From positions 407,878 through 471,877 of the forward strand of contig NZ_FYED01000003.1 in the NCBI RefSeq assembly GCF_900187565.1: a DNA stretch of 64,000 nucleotides. The letters run 5' to 3'. The notes under the pieces were generated by a model. That model saw only the letters and a program-made list of their open reading frames with translations, made no database searches and had not been told where the DNA came from. The first letter of the stretch is position 1. Every line of letters starts with the position of its first letter. The DNA is from Pseudomonas sp. Irchel 3A7 (GTDB lineage: Bacteria > Pseudomonadota > Gammaproteobacteria > Pseudomonadales > Pseudomonadaceae). Shown here one piece after another: positions 43,770-60,026 of this stretch. The translations under genes were made by a program, and so were the position numbers.

Positions 43770-44750
43770 ATGACTGCCCATCGAATTGGTTTCCTGATTT
43801 GGCCCAGCACTAAAGCACTGACGCTTGCGCTGGCTGAGGAGGCCTTGCGTGTTGCCCAGCGTGTGCATCCGGACGTGGTCTACGAACTGTCGTTCTTGCA
43901 AGCTGAACCGCCAACCGAAGGCGCCTGGCAATTGCCCGGCGAAGCCTGGACCGGCAAGCTCGAAAACTTCCAGAAACTGTTCCTGCTTGCCGACGAGCCG
44001 CCGACGACTTTGGCGCCGGCGCTCAGCAGTGCGTTGAAGCAACTGGTGCGTTCCGGGTGTGTGATCGGTGGCCTGTCGGCCGGTGTCTATCCGTTGGCGC
44101 AACTCGGCTTGCTCGATGGCTATCGCGCGGCCGTGCACTGGCGCTGGCAGGATGATTTTGCCGAACGCTTCCCGAAGGTCATTGCCACCAGTCATCTGTT
44201 CGATTGGGACCGCGACCGCCTGACTGCGTGTGGCGGCATGTCGGTACTCGACCTGTTGCTGGCGGTGTTGGCCCGTGATCATGGTGCGGAGCTGGCCGGT
44301 GCGGTGTCGGAAGAGCTGGTGGTCGAGCGTATCCGTGAAGGCGGCGAGCGTCAGCGCATTCCATTGCAGAATCGCCTCGGCTCCAGCCATCCGAAGCTCA
44401 CCCAGGCCGTGTTGCTGATGGAAGCCAACATCGAAGAACCGCTGACCACCGACGAAATCGCCCAGCATGTGTGCGTCTCCCGTCGACAACTGGAGCGGAT
44501 CTTCAAGCAATACCTCAACCGTGTGCCGAGCCAGTACTACCTGGAGCTGCGCCTGAACAAGGCCCGGCAGATGTTGATGCAAACCAGCAAGTCGATCATT
44601 CAGATCGGCCTGTCTTGCGGCTTTTCCTCGGGGCCGCATTTTTCCAGCGCCTACCGCAACTTCTTCGGCGCCACGCCGCGGGAAGATCGCAACCAGCGAC
44701 GCAGCAGCAGTCCGTTCGAGTTGTCGTCGGTGCCGTCCGAGCGCGGCTGA
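43770..44750 (+). CDS. argR: Arginine-responsive AraC-family activator
   Basis: A 326-residue regulator. The N-terminal ~190 residues form a DJ-1/PfpI-like domain (HRIGFLIWPSTKALTLALAEEALRVAQ; CVIGGLSAGVYPLAQLGLLDGYRAAVH). The C-terminal AraC helix-turn-helix pair is at ~215-315 (TTDEIAQHVCVSRRQLERIFKQYL; SIIQIGLSCGFSSGPHFSSAYRNFFGATPRE). It is the Pseudomonas ArgR type, unrelated to E. coli ArgR. It binds TGTCGC-N8-AA sites and activates aot and aru genes while repressing biosynthesis. It closes the aot operon. Confidence 0.95.
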   Translation: MTAHRIGFLIWPSTKALTLALAEEALRVAQRVHPDVVYELSFLQAEPPTEGAWQLPGEAWTGKLENFQKLFLLADEPPTTLAPALSSALKQLVRSGCVIGGLSAGVYPLAQLGLLDGYRAAVHWRWQDDFAERFPKVIATSHLFDWDRDRLTACGGMSVLDLLLAVLARDHGAELAGAVSEELVVERIREGGERQRIPLQNRLGSSHPKLTQAVLLMEANIEEPLTTDEIAQHVCVSRRQLERIFKQYLNRVPSQYYLELRLNKARQMLMQTSKSIIQIGLSCGFSSGPHFSSAYRNFFGATPREDRNQRRSSSPFELSSVPSERG

Positions 44751-44816
44751 CCGCTGGCGCAGTTTGCGCAAATCAAATCCCCCGCAACCCTGCCGCTAAC
44801 CCTGTCGGACAGTTAA

Positions 44817-46205
<1,389 letters not shown>

Positions 46206-46216
46206 TAGCTCCTCGG

Positions 46217-46234
46217 CGCCTGACCGTTCAGGCG
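46217..46234 (+). terminator. Weak hairpin after aruC
   Basis: CGCCTGA/TCAGGCG stem followed by a loose A/T-rich tail. It may reduce read-through between aruC and aruF, helped by the REPIN behind it. Confidence 0.5.
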
Positions 46235-46274
46235 TCGAACCAAATTTTTATGCCGTGCCCGCTCTATCTATATA

Positions 46275-46364
46275 TGTGGGAGCGAGCCCGCTCGCGAAGA
46301 GGGCCGACAGCCAACATCGTTGTTGTCTGAAAGGACGCATTCGCGAGCAGGCTCGCTCCCACAG
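46275..46364. repeat. REPIN between aruC and aruF
   Basis: Inverted REP pair; the left arm has one substitution (GAGCCCGCTCGCG). Confidence 0.9.
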
Positions 46365-46422
46365 TGTCGCGCTGAGTGGCCCGGCTTATTTCCTCAAAGA
46401 GTTTTTAGAAAGGAGTGACACC

Positions 46423-47442
46423 ATGCTGGTGATGCGCCCCGCGCAAATGGCTGATCTGGGCGAGGTACAGCGTCTGGCTGCGGACAGCCCGATTGGTGTC
46501 ACTTCCTTGCCGGATGACGTTGAACGCCTGAGCGACAAGATCGCCGCGAGCGAAGCGTCATTCGCCGCCGAGGTGAGCTTCAACGGTGAAGAGAGTTATT
46601 TCTTCGTCCTCGAAGACACCACCACCGGCAAGCTGGTGGGCTGTTCGGCCATCGTTGCCTCCGCCGGTTATTCCGAGCCGTTCTACAGCTTCCGTAATGA
46701 AACCTTCGTTCACGCTTCCCGCGAGCTGAAGATTCATAACAAGATTCATGTGCTCTCCCAGTGCCACGACCTGACCGGTAACAGCCTGCTGACCAGTTTC
46801 TACGTGCAGCGCGAGCTGGTGGGTTCGCCTTGGGCCGAACTCAATTCCCGTGGACGCCTGCTGTTCGTGGCCAGCCATCCGGAGCGCTTTGCCGATTCCG
46901 TGGTGACCGAGATCGTCGGCTACAGCGATGAAAATGGCGATTCGCCGTTCTGGGATGCCATCGGCCGCAACTTCTTCGACCTCAACTACGCTGAAGCCGA
47001 GCGTCTGTGCGGCCTGAAGAGCCGTACGTTCCTGGCCGAACTGATGCCGCATTACCCGATCTACGTGCCGCTGCTGCCGGACTCCGCGCAGGAAGCGATG
47101 GGCCAGGTGCACCCGCGGGCACAAATCACCTTCGACATCCTGATGCGCGAAGGCTTCGAGACCGATCACTACATCGATATTTTCGACGGCGGCCCGACCT
47201 TGCATGCCCGCGTCTCGGGGATCCGTTCGATTGCCCAGAGCCGCGTGGTACCGGTGAAAATCGGCGAGCCGGTCAAAGGTGTCGGTCGACAGTATCTGGT
47301 GGCCAACGCGCAGTTGCAGGATTACCGCGCCGTCATGCTTGAGCTCGATTACGCGCCAGGCAAACCCGTGACCCTGGACCTGGAAGCGGCCGAAGCCCTG
47401 GGTGTCGGTGAAGGTGCGAGCGTGCGCCTGGTGGCGGTTTAA
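46423..47442 (+). CDS. aruF: Arginine N-succinyltransferase subunit alpha
   Basis: A 339-residue subunit of the arginine/ornithine succinyltransferase that starts the AST pathway. RPAQMADLGEVQRLAADSPIGVTSLPDDVERLSDKI at the N-terminus, GNSLLTSFYVQREL and LMPHYPIYVPLLPDSAQEAMGQVHP are AstA-family landmarks. It pairs with AruG, to which it is similar along its length, and the two genes lie 74 bases apart. The start at 46423 follows AAAGGAG; the longer reading crosses a REPIN. Confidence 0.95.
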   Translation: MLVMRPAQMADLGEVQRLAADSPIGVTSLPDDVERLSDKIAASEASFAAEVSFNGEESYFFVLEDTTTGKLVGCSAIVASAGYSEPFYSFRNETFVHASRELKIHNKIHVLSQCHDLTGNSLLTSFYVQRELVGSPWAELNSRGRLLFVASHPERFADSVVTEIVGYSDENGDSPFWDAIGRNFFDLNYAEAERLCGLKSRTFLAELMPHYPIYVPLLPDSAQEAMGQVHPRAQITFDILMREGFETDHYIDIFDGGPTLHARVSGIRSIAQSRVVPVKIGEPVKGVGRQYLVANAQLQDYRAVMLELDYAPGKPVTLDLEAAEALGVGEGASVRLVAV

Positions 47443-47516
47443 CGCCTGCTTCAAAAAAATGCCTGAAAAGCAGCGAGTTTCACGGGTGGCGCAAGCGGCC
47501 CGTTTGAGGAGATAGC

Positions 47517-50008
<2,492 letters not shown>

Positions 50009-50014
50009 TGCCCA

Positions 50015-50107
50015 ATCGCGGGCAAGCCCGCTCCCACAAGGTCCGAGTCGTACACAAATTATGTGAACACTGTTGAACCTGTGGGAGCGGGCTTGCCCGC
50101 GATGGCC
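50015..50107. repeat. REPIN of a fourth class between aruD and aruB
   Basis: Core GTGGGAGCGGGCTTGCCCGCGA and complement, found only here in the window. Confidence 0.9.
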
Positions 50108-50173
50108 GCGACGCGGTCTTACTCAATTGTTACTAGAAGCCTATAACAAACAGATTCTCGTGGAGCCTCGCTG

Positions 50174-51520
50174 ATGAAATCCTATGAAGTCAATTTTGAC
50201 GGTCTAGTGGGGCCGACCCATAACTACGGCGGCCTGTCCTACGGCAACGTCGCATCCCAGAGCAACAGCCAGCAGTCTTCGAACCCGAAGGAAGCAGCGC
50301 TGCAAGGCCTGGCGAAGATGAAAGCACTGATGGACATGGGCTTTCAGCAAGGCGTGCTGGCGCCACAGGAGCGCCCGGACGTGGCGGCACTGCGTCGCCT
50401 GGGCTTTGGCGGCACCGACGCTGAAGTGATCGAACGCGCGGCAAAAGACGCGATGCCGCTGCTGGTCGCCAGCTGCTCGGCGTCGAGCATGTGGGTTGCC
50501 AACGCCGCCACCGTCAGCCCGAGTGCCGACACTGCGGATGGCCGCGTGCACTTCACCGCCGCTAACCTCAATTGCAAATACCACCGCAGCATCGAACACC
50601 CGACCACCAGCCGCGTGCTGGGGGCAATGTTCGCCGACCAGAAACACTTCGCGCACCACGCGGCCCTGCCGGCCGTGGCCCAGTTCGGTGACGAAGGCGC
50701 GGCCAACCACACCCGTTTCTGCCGCGAATACGGCGAAGCCGGTGTCGAGTTCTTCGTGTTCGGTCGCAGTGCGTTCGATAACCGCTACCCGGCTCCGCAG
50801 AAGTACCCGGCCCGCCAGACCCTGGAAGCGTCCCAGGCCGTGGCGCGTCTGCATGGCTTGAAGGATGACGGTGTGGTCTATGCCCAGCAGAATCCATCGG
50901 TGATCGATCAGGGTGTGTTCCACAATGACGTGATCGCCGTGGGTAACGGTGAGGTGTTGTTCTACCACGAGGACGCGTTCCTCGAGACCGAACAGATGCT
51001 CGCTGAACTGCAGAGCAAACTCGCCAAGGTCGGTGGGAAATTTCAGTCAATCTGCGTACCGCGTTCCGCGGTAACCGTGGAAGACGCGGTTCGGTCCTAC
51101 CTGTTCAATAGCCAACTGCTGTCGCGTCCTGACGGTTCCATGCTGTTGATCGTCCCGGAAGAATGCCATGGCAACGAACGTGTCTGGCAGTATCTGCAGG
51201 GTTTGACCAGCTCCGGCGGCCTGATCCGGGAAGTGAAAGTTTTCGATCTCAAGCAAAGCATGCAGAACGGCGGTGGCCCCGCTTGCCTGAGGTTGCGCGT
51301 CGCGCTCAACGAAACCGAACTGGCGGCGGTCAATCAAGGCGTTATCATGACGGCACCGTTGTACGGCACATTGACCGAATGGGTTAACAAGCACTACCGC
51401 GACCGCATGACCGAAAACGATCTTGCGGACCCGCAATTGCTGCTTGAGTGCCGGACGGCACTGGATGAACTGACGCAAATCCTTAAACTGGGCGCGGTTT
51501 ATCCATTCCAGATCAATTGA
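50174..51520 (+). CDS. aruB: N-succinylarginine dihydrolase
   Basis: A 448-residue AstB. It hydrolyses N2-succinylarginine to succinylornithine, CO2 and ammonia. The opening [22 protein letters not shown] is the AstB signature. The catalytic Cys lies in [14 protein letters not shown] near residue 370, and conserved His regions are visible at [14 protein letters not shown] and [14 protein letters not shown]. The RBS is weak. It follows the REPIN after aruD on the same strand. Confidence 0.97.
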   Translation: MKSYEVNFDGLVGPTHNYGGLSYGNVASQSNSQQSSNPKEAALQGLAKMKALMDMGFQQGVLAPQERPDVAALRRLGFGGTDAEVIERAAKDAMPLLVASCSASSMWVANAATVSPSADTADGRVHFTAANLNCKYHRSIEHPTTSRVLGAMFADQKHFAHHAALPAVAQFGDEGAANHTRFCREYGEAGVEFFVFGRSAFDNRYPAPQKYPARQTLEASQAVARLHGLKDDGVVYAQQNPSVIDQGVFHNDVIAVGNGEVLFYHEDAFLETEQMLAELQSKLAKVGGKFQSICVPRSAVTVEDAVRSYLFNSQLLSRPDGSMLLIVPEECHGNERVWQYLQGLTSSGGLIREVKVFDLKQSMQNGGGPACLRLRVALNETELAAVNQGVIMTAPLYGTLTEWVNKHYRDRMTENDLADPQLLLECRTALDELTQILKLGAVYPFQIN

Positions 51521-51581
51521 TCGACGGCGCGCTTTCGGGCACGACAGCGCGTCGCTTCATCTCCAATGAGAGCGTAATTAC

Positions 51582-51872
51582 ATGAGCGACAAACTGCAGC
51601 TGATCCTTGAAGACACCGACGGTACGCAACTGGAAACTTCCTGCACCCGCGTCGCGGTCATGTGGCAAGGCAAAGAGCTGTGGATCCAGCAAGACGGCCG
51701 CGGCCAATTGCTGATCGGCGTGGACGTCGAAGAAGGTGACGCCGAATACGCCAACCTGCTGTTGCGCCCATTGGCGACTAATCTGGTAAGTCTGCAACTG
51801 GAGATGGAACCGGCTGAGCTCGGCGACGACGAGGATCACGTTCACGGCCCGGATTGCAACCACGACCACTAA
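51582..51872 (+). CDS. Small conserved protein between aruB and aruE
   Basis: A 96-residue acidic protein of unknown function. P. aeruginosa has a similar small gene (PA0900) at the same place in its aru cluster. The C-terminus GDDEDHVHGPDCNHDH is rich in His, Asp and Cys and could bind a metal ion. It is 12 bases ahead of aruE, so it is co-translated with it. Confidence 0.85.
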   Translation: MSDKLQLILEDTDGTQLETSCTRVAVMWQGKELWIQQDGRGQLLIGVDVEEGDAEYANLLLRPLATNLVSLQLEMEPAELGDDEDHVHGPDCNHDH

Positions 51873-51884
51873 GGAAACCGCTCT

Positions 51885-52895
51885 ATGCTCGCCCTCGGCA
51901 AACTGCTTGAACTGACCCTCGCCGGCCGCGAACCGGCGGAGAAGACTCAACTGACTGTCGAAGGCGTGCGCATGCGCTGGTTGAGCGAGGGCGCGCTGGA
52001 AGTCCGGCCGCCCGAAGCGCGCGACAATGGCCTGGATCTGCTGCTGTCAGCGGGGATCCACGGCAACGAAACAGCACCGATCGAATTGCTTGATCGACTG
52101 TTGCATGACATCGCTCGCGGCGATCTGAAGCCGCGCGCACGCATTCTGTTCCTGTTCGGCAATCCTGAAGCGATTCGCAAGGGTGAGCGTTTCGTCGAGC
52201 AGGACGTCAATCGGCTGTTCAATGGCCGTCACGAACAAAGCAGCGGCTCCGAAGCCTTGCGCGCCTGTGAACTGGAGCGCCTGGCCGCCAGTTTCTTCAG
52301 CCTGCCGGATCGCCAGCGCCTGCACTACGACCTGCACACCGCGATCCGCGGTTCGAAAATCGAGCAGTTCGCACTGTACCCATGGAAAGAAGACCGCCAG
52401 CATTCGCGCCAGGAGCTGGCTCGTCTGCGCGCCGCCGGCATGGAAGCGGTGTTGCTGCAGAACAAACCGTCCATCGTCTTCAGTTCCTACACCTACGACA
52501 AGCTCGGCGCCGAGTCTTTCACCCTCGAGCTGGGCAAGGCGCGACCATTCGGGCAGAACGACGGTGTCAACGTGTCCCGGCTGGAAACCCGCCTCAAACA
52601 GATCATCGAAGGCACCGAGCCGGAGTCGACTGAACAAGCGCTTGATGGGTTGCAGCTGTTCAGCGTGGCGCGGGAAATCATCAAGCACAGCGACAGCTTC
52701 CGCTTGAACCTGCCGGCGGACATCGAGAACTTTTCCGAATTGGACGTGGGTTATTTGCTGGCTGAGGACATCGCCAATACCCGCTGGATCATCGAGGAAG
52801 AGGGCGCCCGGATCATCTTTCCGAACCCCAAGGTGAAGAACGGCCTGCGCGCCGGCATCCTGATCGTGCCGACCACCGACGAAAACCTGGCTTGA
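51885..52895 (+). CDS. aruE: Succinylglutamate desuccinylase
   Basis: A 336-residue zinc carboxypeptidase-like enzyme, last step of the AST pathway (succinylglutamate to glutamate and succinate). The zinc ligands lie in [15 protein letters not shown] and [17 protein letters not shown], and the Glu-containing [14 protein letters not shown] is conserved. The operon partner above is the small acidic gene. It differs from aotO by keeping the canonical HGNE. Confidence 0.96.
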   Translation: MLALGKLLELTLAGREPAEKTQLTVEGVRMRWLSEGALEVRPPEARDNGLDLLLSAGIHGNETAPIELLDRLLHDIARGDLKPRARILFLFGNPEAIRKGERFVEQDVNRLFNGRHEQSSGSEALRACELERLAASFFSLPDRQRLHYDLHTAIRGSKIEQFALYPWKEDRQHSRQELARLRAAGMEAVLLQNKPSIVFSSYTYDKLGAESFTLELGKARPFGQNDGVNVSRLETRLKQIIEGTEPESTEQALDGLQLFSVAREIIKHSDSFRLNLPADIENFSELDVGYLLAEDIANTRWIIEEEGARIIFPNPKVKNGLRAGILIVPTTDENLA

Positions 52896-52923
52896 TTACG
52901 ATCTCAGGTTTGTCATGGAACCC

Positions 52924-53015
52924 ATGTGGGAGCGAGCCTGCTCGCGAAGACGGATTAACAAACGACATCACCTTTGAATGTTAAACCGCTTTCGCGAGCA
53001 GGCTCGCTCCCACAG
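52924..53015. repeat. REPIN
   Basis: Main-class inverted REP pair between convergent aruE and ribH2. Confidence 0.93.
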
Positions 53016-53027
53016 GTATTTTGGTGG

Positions 53028-53537
53028 TTAGACGGCTACCGCACGCGGCTCAGTGCGACGCAACGCACGCACCTTGCTCAACGTATCTGCACAAGTCTTC
53101 GCCGCTTCCTGGCCTTTATGCACAAAATGCTCGAAGAAGAACTTCTGGTGCTCTTCACCGGCATGGAAGTGGTGCGGGGTCAGGGACACCGAGAACACCG
53201 GCACTTCGGTTTCCAGTTGAACCTGCATCAGGCCGCTGACCACAGACTGGGCGACGAATTCGTGACGGTAGATCCCGCCGTCCACCACCAGGGCTGCCGC
53301 GACAATGCCGGCATAACGGCCGGTCTTGGCCAGCAACTTGGCATGCAAGGGCATTTCAAAAGCCCCGCCGACTTCGAAGAAGTCGATGTCGGATTCCTGA
53401 TAACCCTGGGCAATCATTTCCGCGACGAAGCCTTTACGGCTCTGGTCAACGATTTCCTTGTGCCAGCAGGCCTGGATGAACGCAACGCGCTCGCCCTGAT
53501 GGTGTTTGCTTTTGCTGTCGATTGCGGTGGGTTGCAT
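53028..53537 (-). CDS. ribH: 6,7-dimethyl-8-ribityllumazine synthase, RibH2 type
   Basis: A 169-residue lumazine synthase. It condenses 5-amino-6-ribitylaminouracil with 3,4-dihydroxy-2-butanone 4-phosphate. The sequence VAFIQACWHKEIVDQSRKGF, VGGAFEMPLHAKLLAKTGRYAGIVAAALVVDGGIYRHEFV and FSVSLTPHHFHAGEEHQKFF is of the RibH2 type known from Brucella, which forms decamers and is often riboswitch-controlled. It is the only rib gene here, so it is an extra copy to the main rib operon. An FMN riboswitch lies in its leader. Confidence 0.92.
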   Translation of the reverse strand: MQPTAIDSKSKHHQGERVAFIQACWHKEIVDQSRKGFVAEMIAQGYQESDIDFFEVGGAFEMPLHAKLLAKTGRYAGIVAAALVVDGGIYRHEFVAQSVVSGLMQVQLETEVPVFSVSLTPHHFHAGEEHQKFFFEHFVHKGQEAAKTCADTLSKVRALRRTEPRAVAV

Positions 53538-53654
53538 GTTCTGACTCCTGTTTGTGTGAAAAACAGGGCGTTATGAATCGAATGGGATTTAAGGGTGCGC
53601 AGGCACAAGTGCCTGCGGACGGCGCTTTGGCATAGAGCCTTGGCGGCGCCAATC

Positions 53655-53821
53655 CCGTTCTCTCTTCATCCGGACTATGACCGTCGGCCCCGGGATCACA
53701 CCGGGTCTGCTGACCTTGCCGCCAGTCACCGCCGAAGCCGTGCCGTCACCAAGCGCTCGCGGGCTATGCGCATTGCGCGCAATTACCGCCGGTGGGGAGT
53801 TGCACCCCGCCCTGAGAACGT
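53655..53821 (-). ncRNA. FMN riboswitch (RFN element)
   Basis: On the minus strand the leader starts CGTTCTCAGGGCGGGG, contains CCACCGGCGGTAAT and ends GTCATAGTCCGGATGAAGAG, the conserved RFN core. High FMN should end transcription or block ribH translation. Confidence 0.95.
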
Positions 53822-53824
53822 TTT

Positions 53825-53845
53825 GCCGCCCGATTGTCGGGCGGC
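53825..53845. other. Perfect hairpin just outside the riboswitch
   Basis: GCCGCCCGA and TCGGGCGGC around a 3-base loop, 5' of the riboswitch on its transcript or within the promoter. No T-run on the ribH strand. Confidence 0.55.
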
Positions 53846-54019
53846 GCAGCGTTTTTAACACATATTTCGCACCTGTGCATTGCTGCTATCTGATGATTGC
53901 TATCGACTTTTTCGTCGAATGAATAAGCCTTTTGCTCTTCAAGGGTTGATTATTCGTCGGCATGACCACAGTAATTCCTACCTGAAAGGGATTTTCCCCT
54001 GCTAACCGAGGCCAGATTC

Positions 54020-55024
54020 ATGAGCGTTATCGATCTTCGCAGCGACACAGTCACCCAGCCCACCGCCGGCATGCTCGACGCGATGGCCTCAGCGGCCACC
54101 GGGGATGACGTTTATGGCGAAGATCCGACAGTCAATCGTCTGGAAGCCGAGTTGGCAAAACGCCTGGGTTTTGCCGCGGCACTGTTTGTCCCGACCGGCA
54201 CCATGAGCAATCTGCTGGGATTGATGGCCCATTGCGAGCGCGGTGATGAGTACATCGTCGGCCAACAAGCCCATACCTATAAGTACGAAGGGGGTGGGGC
54301 GGCAGTGCTGGGTTCGATCCAGCCGCAACCGCTGGAAGTGCAGGCCAATGGTTCGCTGGACCTGGCGCAGGTTGCCGCCGCGATCAAACCGGACGACTTC
54401 CACTTCGCCCGCACCCGCCTGCTGGCGCTGGAAAACACCATGCAGGGCAAGGTCCTGCCCCTGGATTACCTGGCCCGAGCCCGCAGCTTTACCCGTGAAC
54501 ACGGGTTACAGCTGCATCTGGACGGTGCCCGGCTGTATAACGCGGCGGTCAAGCTGGGTGTCGATGCCCGGGAGATCGCCCAGCATTTCGATTCCGTCTC
54601 GGTCTGCCTGTCCAAAGGCCTGGGCGCGCCGGTCGGTTCGGTGTTGTGCGGTTCGGCGCAGTTGATCGCCAAGGCGCGGCGCTTGCGCAAGATGGTTGGC
54701 GGCGGCATGCGCCAGGCCGGGATTCTGGCGGCGGCAGGCTTGTATGCCTTGGATAACAACGTCCAGCGGCTGGCTGTCGACCACGCCAACGCCCAATCGC
54801 TGGCCGAAGGCCTGCGCGCGGCGGGTTATGAGGTCGAGCCGGTACAGACCAACATGGTTTACGTGAACATGGGTGACCGTGCCGAGGCGATCAAGGCGTT
54901 TGCCGCCGAACGCGGGGTCAAGCTCAGCGCTGCCGCACGCTTGCGGATGGTCACGCACATGGACGTCAGCGCTGGGCAAATCGAGCAGGTCGTCGCGACA
55001 TTCGTCGACTTTTCCCGTAAGTGA
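54020..55024 (+). CDS. ltaE: Low-specificity L-threonine aldolase
   Basis: A 334-residue PLP enzyme that cleaves L-threonine or L-allo-threonine to glycine and acetaldehyde. [35 protein letters not shown] is the family opening. The PLP lysine is in [17 protein letters not shown] near residue 199, and [15 protein letters not shown] is conserved. It is monocistronic, divergent from ribH2. Confidence 0.94.
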   Translation: MSVIDLRSDTVTQPTAGMLDAMASAATGDDVYGEDPTVNRLEAELAKRLGFAAALFVPTGTMSNLLGLMAHCERGDEYIVGQQAHTYKYEGGGAAVLGSIQPQPLEVQANGSLDLAQVAAAIKPDDFHFARTRLLALENTMQGKVLPLDYLARARSFTREHGLQLHLDGARLYNAAVKLGVDAREIAQHFDSVSVCLSKGLGAPVGSVLCGSAQLIAKARRLRKMVGGGMRQAGILAAAGLYALDNNVQRLAVDHANAQSLAEGLRAAGYEVEPVQTNMVYVNMGDRAEAIKAFAAERGVKLSAAARLRMVTHMDVSAGQIEQVVATFVDFSRK

Positions 55025-55170
55025 TAGCGTTAGCAGTCCAATTGACCGTTTCTATCGTATAAACACGCTGTACCCCGCGCGCAGGGCCGATATAATGCGG
55101 CCCTTTGCCGTCGTTTCGTCTGTTGACGTTTCGAACAGGCCTTTGGCCGCAGCCTCCGTGGAAGAACCTA

Positions 55171-57795
<2,625 letters not shown>

Positions 57796-57886
57796 GGCAG
57801 GGTGTCCGGCCCGCAGTCTAGTGGCGGGCCGGTACGCTGTTTGAGTGATTATTTGGGCGCCCTTCATGGGCAGAGGCGGCTTTGAA

Positions 57887-59128
57887 ATGGCTTTGATCGT
57901 ACAGAAATTTGGAGGCACCTCGGTCGGCACTGTCGAGAGAATCGAGCAGGTCGCCGACAAGGTTAAGAAATTCCGCGATGCCGGCGATGACCTGGTGGTT
58001 GTGCTGTCTGCAATGAGCGGCGAAACCAACCGTCTGATCGATCTGGCCAAGCAAATCAGTGGCGACGGCCAACCGGTTCCTCGTGAACTGGATGTGATCG
58101 TGTCCACCGGTGAGCAGGTGACGATTGCCCTGTTGGCCATGGCGCTGATGAAGCGTGGTGTGCCCGCGGTGTCCTACACCGGCAATCAGGTACGGATTCT
58201 GACGGATAGCGCGCACAATAAAGCGCGTATCTTGCAGATTGATGACCAGAAGATTCGCGGCGACCTGAAGGCCGGTCGCGTGGTGGTTGTCGCCGGTTTC
58301 CAGGGCGTCGACGAACACGGCAACATCACCACGCTCGGTCGTGGCGGTTCCGACACCACCGGCGTAGCCCTGGCGGCAGCCCTGAAGGCTGACGAGTGCC
58401 AGATCTACACCGACGTCGACGGTGTCTACACCACCGACCCGCGCGTGGTGTCCGTGGCTCAACGCCTGGACAAGATCACCTTCGAAGAGATGCTGGAAAT
58501 GGCCAGCCTCGGTTCCAAGGTGTTGCAGATCCGTGCGGTGGAATTCGCCGGCAAGTACAACGTTCCGCTGCGCGTATTGCACAGCTTCAAGGAGGGTCCG
58601 GGCACCCTCATTACTATTGATGAAGAGGAAACCATGGAACAGCCGATCATTTCCGGCATCGCTTTCAATCGCGATGAAGCCAAGCTGACCATCCGTGGTG
58701 TGCCAGACACCCCGGGCGTTGCGTTCAAGATTCTCGGCCCTATCAGCGCCGCGAACATCGAAGTCGACATGATCGTGCAGAACGTTGCGCACGATAACAC
58801 CACCGACTTCACCTTCACGGTGCACCGCAATGACTATCAGGCGGCACAAGGCGTGCTGGAAAACACCGCTCGTGAGATCGGTGCCCGTGAAGTCGTTGGC
58901 GACACCAAGATCGCCAAGGTGTCGATCGTCGGCGTTGGCATGCGCTCTCACGCAGGCGTAGCCAGCCGCATGTTCGAATCCCTGGCCAAGGAAAGCATCA
59001 ACATCCAGATGATCTCGACTTCGGAAATCAAGGTTTCCGTAGTGATCGAAGAGAAGTATCTGGAACTGGCTGTGCGCGCCCTGCACACGGCTTTCGATCT
59101 GGACGCACCGGTCCGCCAGGGCGAGTGA
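57887..59128 (+). CDS. lysC: Aspartate kinase
   Basis: A 413-residue aspartokinase. The kinase part starts ALIVQKFGGTSVGTVERIEQVADKV, and the nucleotide region is FQGVDEHGNITTLGRGGSDTTGVALAAAL. Two ACT domains follow the kinase (EAKLTIRGVPDTPGVAFKI; IAKVSIVGVGMRSHAGVASRMFE) for feedback by lysine and threonine. An internal ATG (~residue 250) could give the beta subunit in alpha2-beta2 enzymes. A terminator follows. Confidence 0.97.
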   Translation: MALIVQKFGGTSVGTVERIEQVADKVKKFRDAGDDLVVVLSAMSGETNRLIDLAKQISGDGQPVPRELDVIVSTGEQVTIALLAMALMKRGVPAVSYTGNQVRILTDSAHNKARILQIDDQKIRGDLKAGRVVVVAGFQGVDEHGNITTLGRGGSDTTGVALAAALKADECQIYTDVDGVYTTDPRVVSVAQRLDKITFEEMLEMASLGSKVLQIRAVEFAGKYNVPLRVLHSFKEGPGTLITIDEEETMEQPIISGIAFNRDEAKLTIRGVPDTPGVAFKILGPISAANIEVDMIVQNVAHDNTTDFTFTVHRNDYQAAQGVLENTAREIGAREVVGDTKIAKVSIVGVGMRSHAGVASRMFESLAKESINIQMISTSEIKVSVVIEEKYLELAVRALHTAFDLDAPVRQGE

Positions 59129-59139
59129 TGCGTTCACCA

Positions 59140-59174
59140 AAGGGCGCGGTCTGACCGCGCCCTTTGTTTTTTTG
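59140..59174 (+). terminator. Terminator after lysC
   Basis: AAAGGGCGCGGT and ACCGCGCCCTTT around CTG, then GTTTTTTT. Confidence 0.95.
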
Positions 59175-59314
59175 AATGGCGTGACCCCGAGGCTGTTCTT
59201 TTGCTCGCGCTAGTCAATACTCAGGCATGTAGGCCGCGACCGCGTTGGTTGTAGGTCGAGTGCCTTTTTTTTGCAGACTGTTGTCCCTGAAATGTAAGGC
59301 GTGAGGAGAAAGGT

Positions 59315-59503
59315 ATGTTGATTCTGACTCGTCGGTGCGCAGAAAGCCTGATTATTGGTGATGGCGAAATCACCGTGACCGTGCTCGGCGTCAAAGGAAA
59401 TCAGGTGCGTATTGGTGTGAATGCGCCTAAAGAGGTGGCTGTCCACCGTGAGGAAATTTACCTGCGCATCAAGAAAGAGAAGGACGAAGAACCAAGCCAT
59501 TAA
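59315..59503 (+). CDS. rsmA: RsmA/CsrA post-transcriptional regulator
   Basis: A 62-residue RNA-binding protein. [48 protein letters not shown] is the full CsrA fold; Leu4 and Arg44 at the RNA-binding face are kept. It represses translation of mRNAs with GGA motifs at the RBS and is titrated by RsmX/Y/Z small RNAs. The RBS is GGAGAAAGG. It has its own promoter behind the lysC terminator. Confidence 0.97.
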   Translation: MLILTRRCAESLIIGDGEITVTVLGVKGNQVRIGVNAPKEVAVHREEIYLRIKKEKDEEPSH

Positions 59504-59565
59504 TTTTTATCGTTTTTTATGTTTGCAAACGGGGAAGAAGCTGGTTAATATACGCCCCGTGTTGC

Positions 59566-59656
59566 GGAGAGCTGGCCGAGTGGCCGAAGGCGCTCCCCTG
59601 CTAAGGGAGTACACCTCACAAGGGTGTCGGGGGTTCGAATCCCCCGTTCTCCGCCA
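59566..59656 (+). tRNA. tRNA-Ser(GCT)
   Basis: 91 bases with long variable arm; GGAGAGC acceptor pairs with GTTCTCC; anticodon loop CTGCTAA gives GCT; CCA is encoded. Confidence 0.97.
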
Positions 59657-59764
59657 TTATTTGCGTAGTACGTTGTAATCTGGCTTCTTCGGTAAGTTGT
59701 TGAAATTACTAGAAAAAAGCGCTTTACAAACAGATTGAACGGCCTATAATGCGCGGCAACAAAT

Positions 59765-59841
59765 GCACTCGTAGCTCAGCTGGATAGAGTACTCGGCTAC
59801 GAACCGAGCGGTCACAGGTTCGAATCCTGTCGAGTGCACCA
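59765..59841 (+). tRNA. tRNA-Arg(ACG), copy 1
   Basis: 77 bases; GCACTCG/CGAGTGC acceptor; anticodon loop CTACGAA gives ACG; encoded CCA. Confidence 0.98.
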
Positions 59842-59912
59842 TTTAAGAGTTGTTTGCAGTAATGTGAGCTACTCTGTTTCAACCAGTTGTGGTCTGGTTT
59901 AAAAACACAAAT

Positions 59913-59989
59913 GCACTCGTAGCTCAGCTGGATAGAGTACTCGGCTACGAACCGAGCGGTCACAGGTTCGAATCCTGTCGAGTGCACCA
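59913..59989 (+). tRNA. tRNA-Arg(ACG), copy 2
   Basis: Identical in sequence to the copy 71 bases upstream. Both are probably transcribed with tRNA-Ser from one promoter. Confidence 0.98.
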
Positions 59990-59996
59990 TACAACA

Positions 59997-60026
59997 GAAA
60001 GCCCGCATTTAATGCGGGCTTTTTGC
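59997..60026. terminator. Bidirectional terminator of the tRNA cluster and the DUF4124 gene
   Basis: AAAGCCCGCATT and AATGCGGGCTTT with T-run. The stop codon of the convergent DUF4124 gene lies in the loop. Confidence 0.93.

Noticed and set aside
59765..59989. Identical tRNA-Arg copies as a sign of mobile-element integration
   Set aside because: They are complete genes in a tRNA cluster with normal spacing; no attachment core or island follows.
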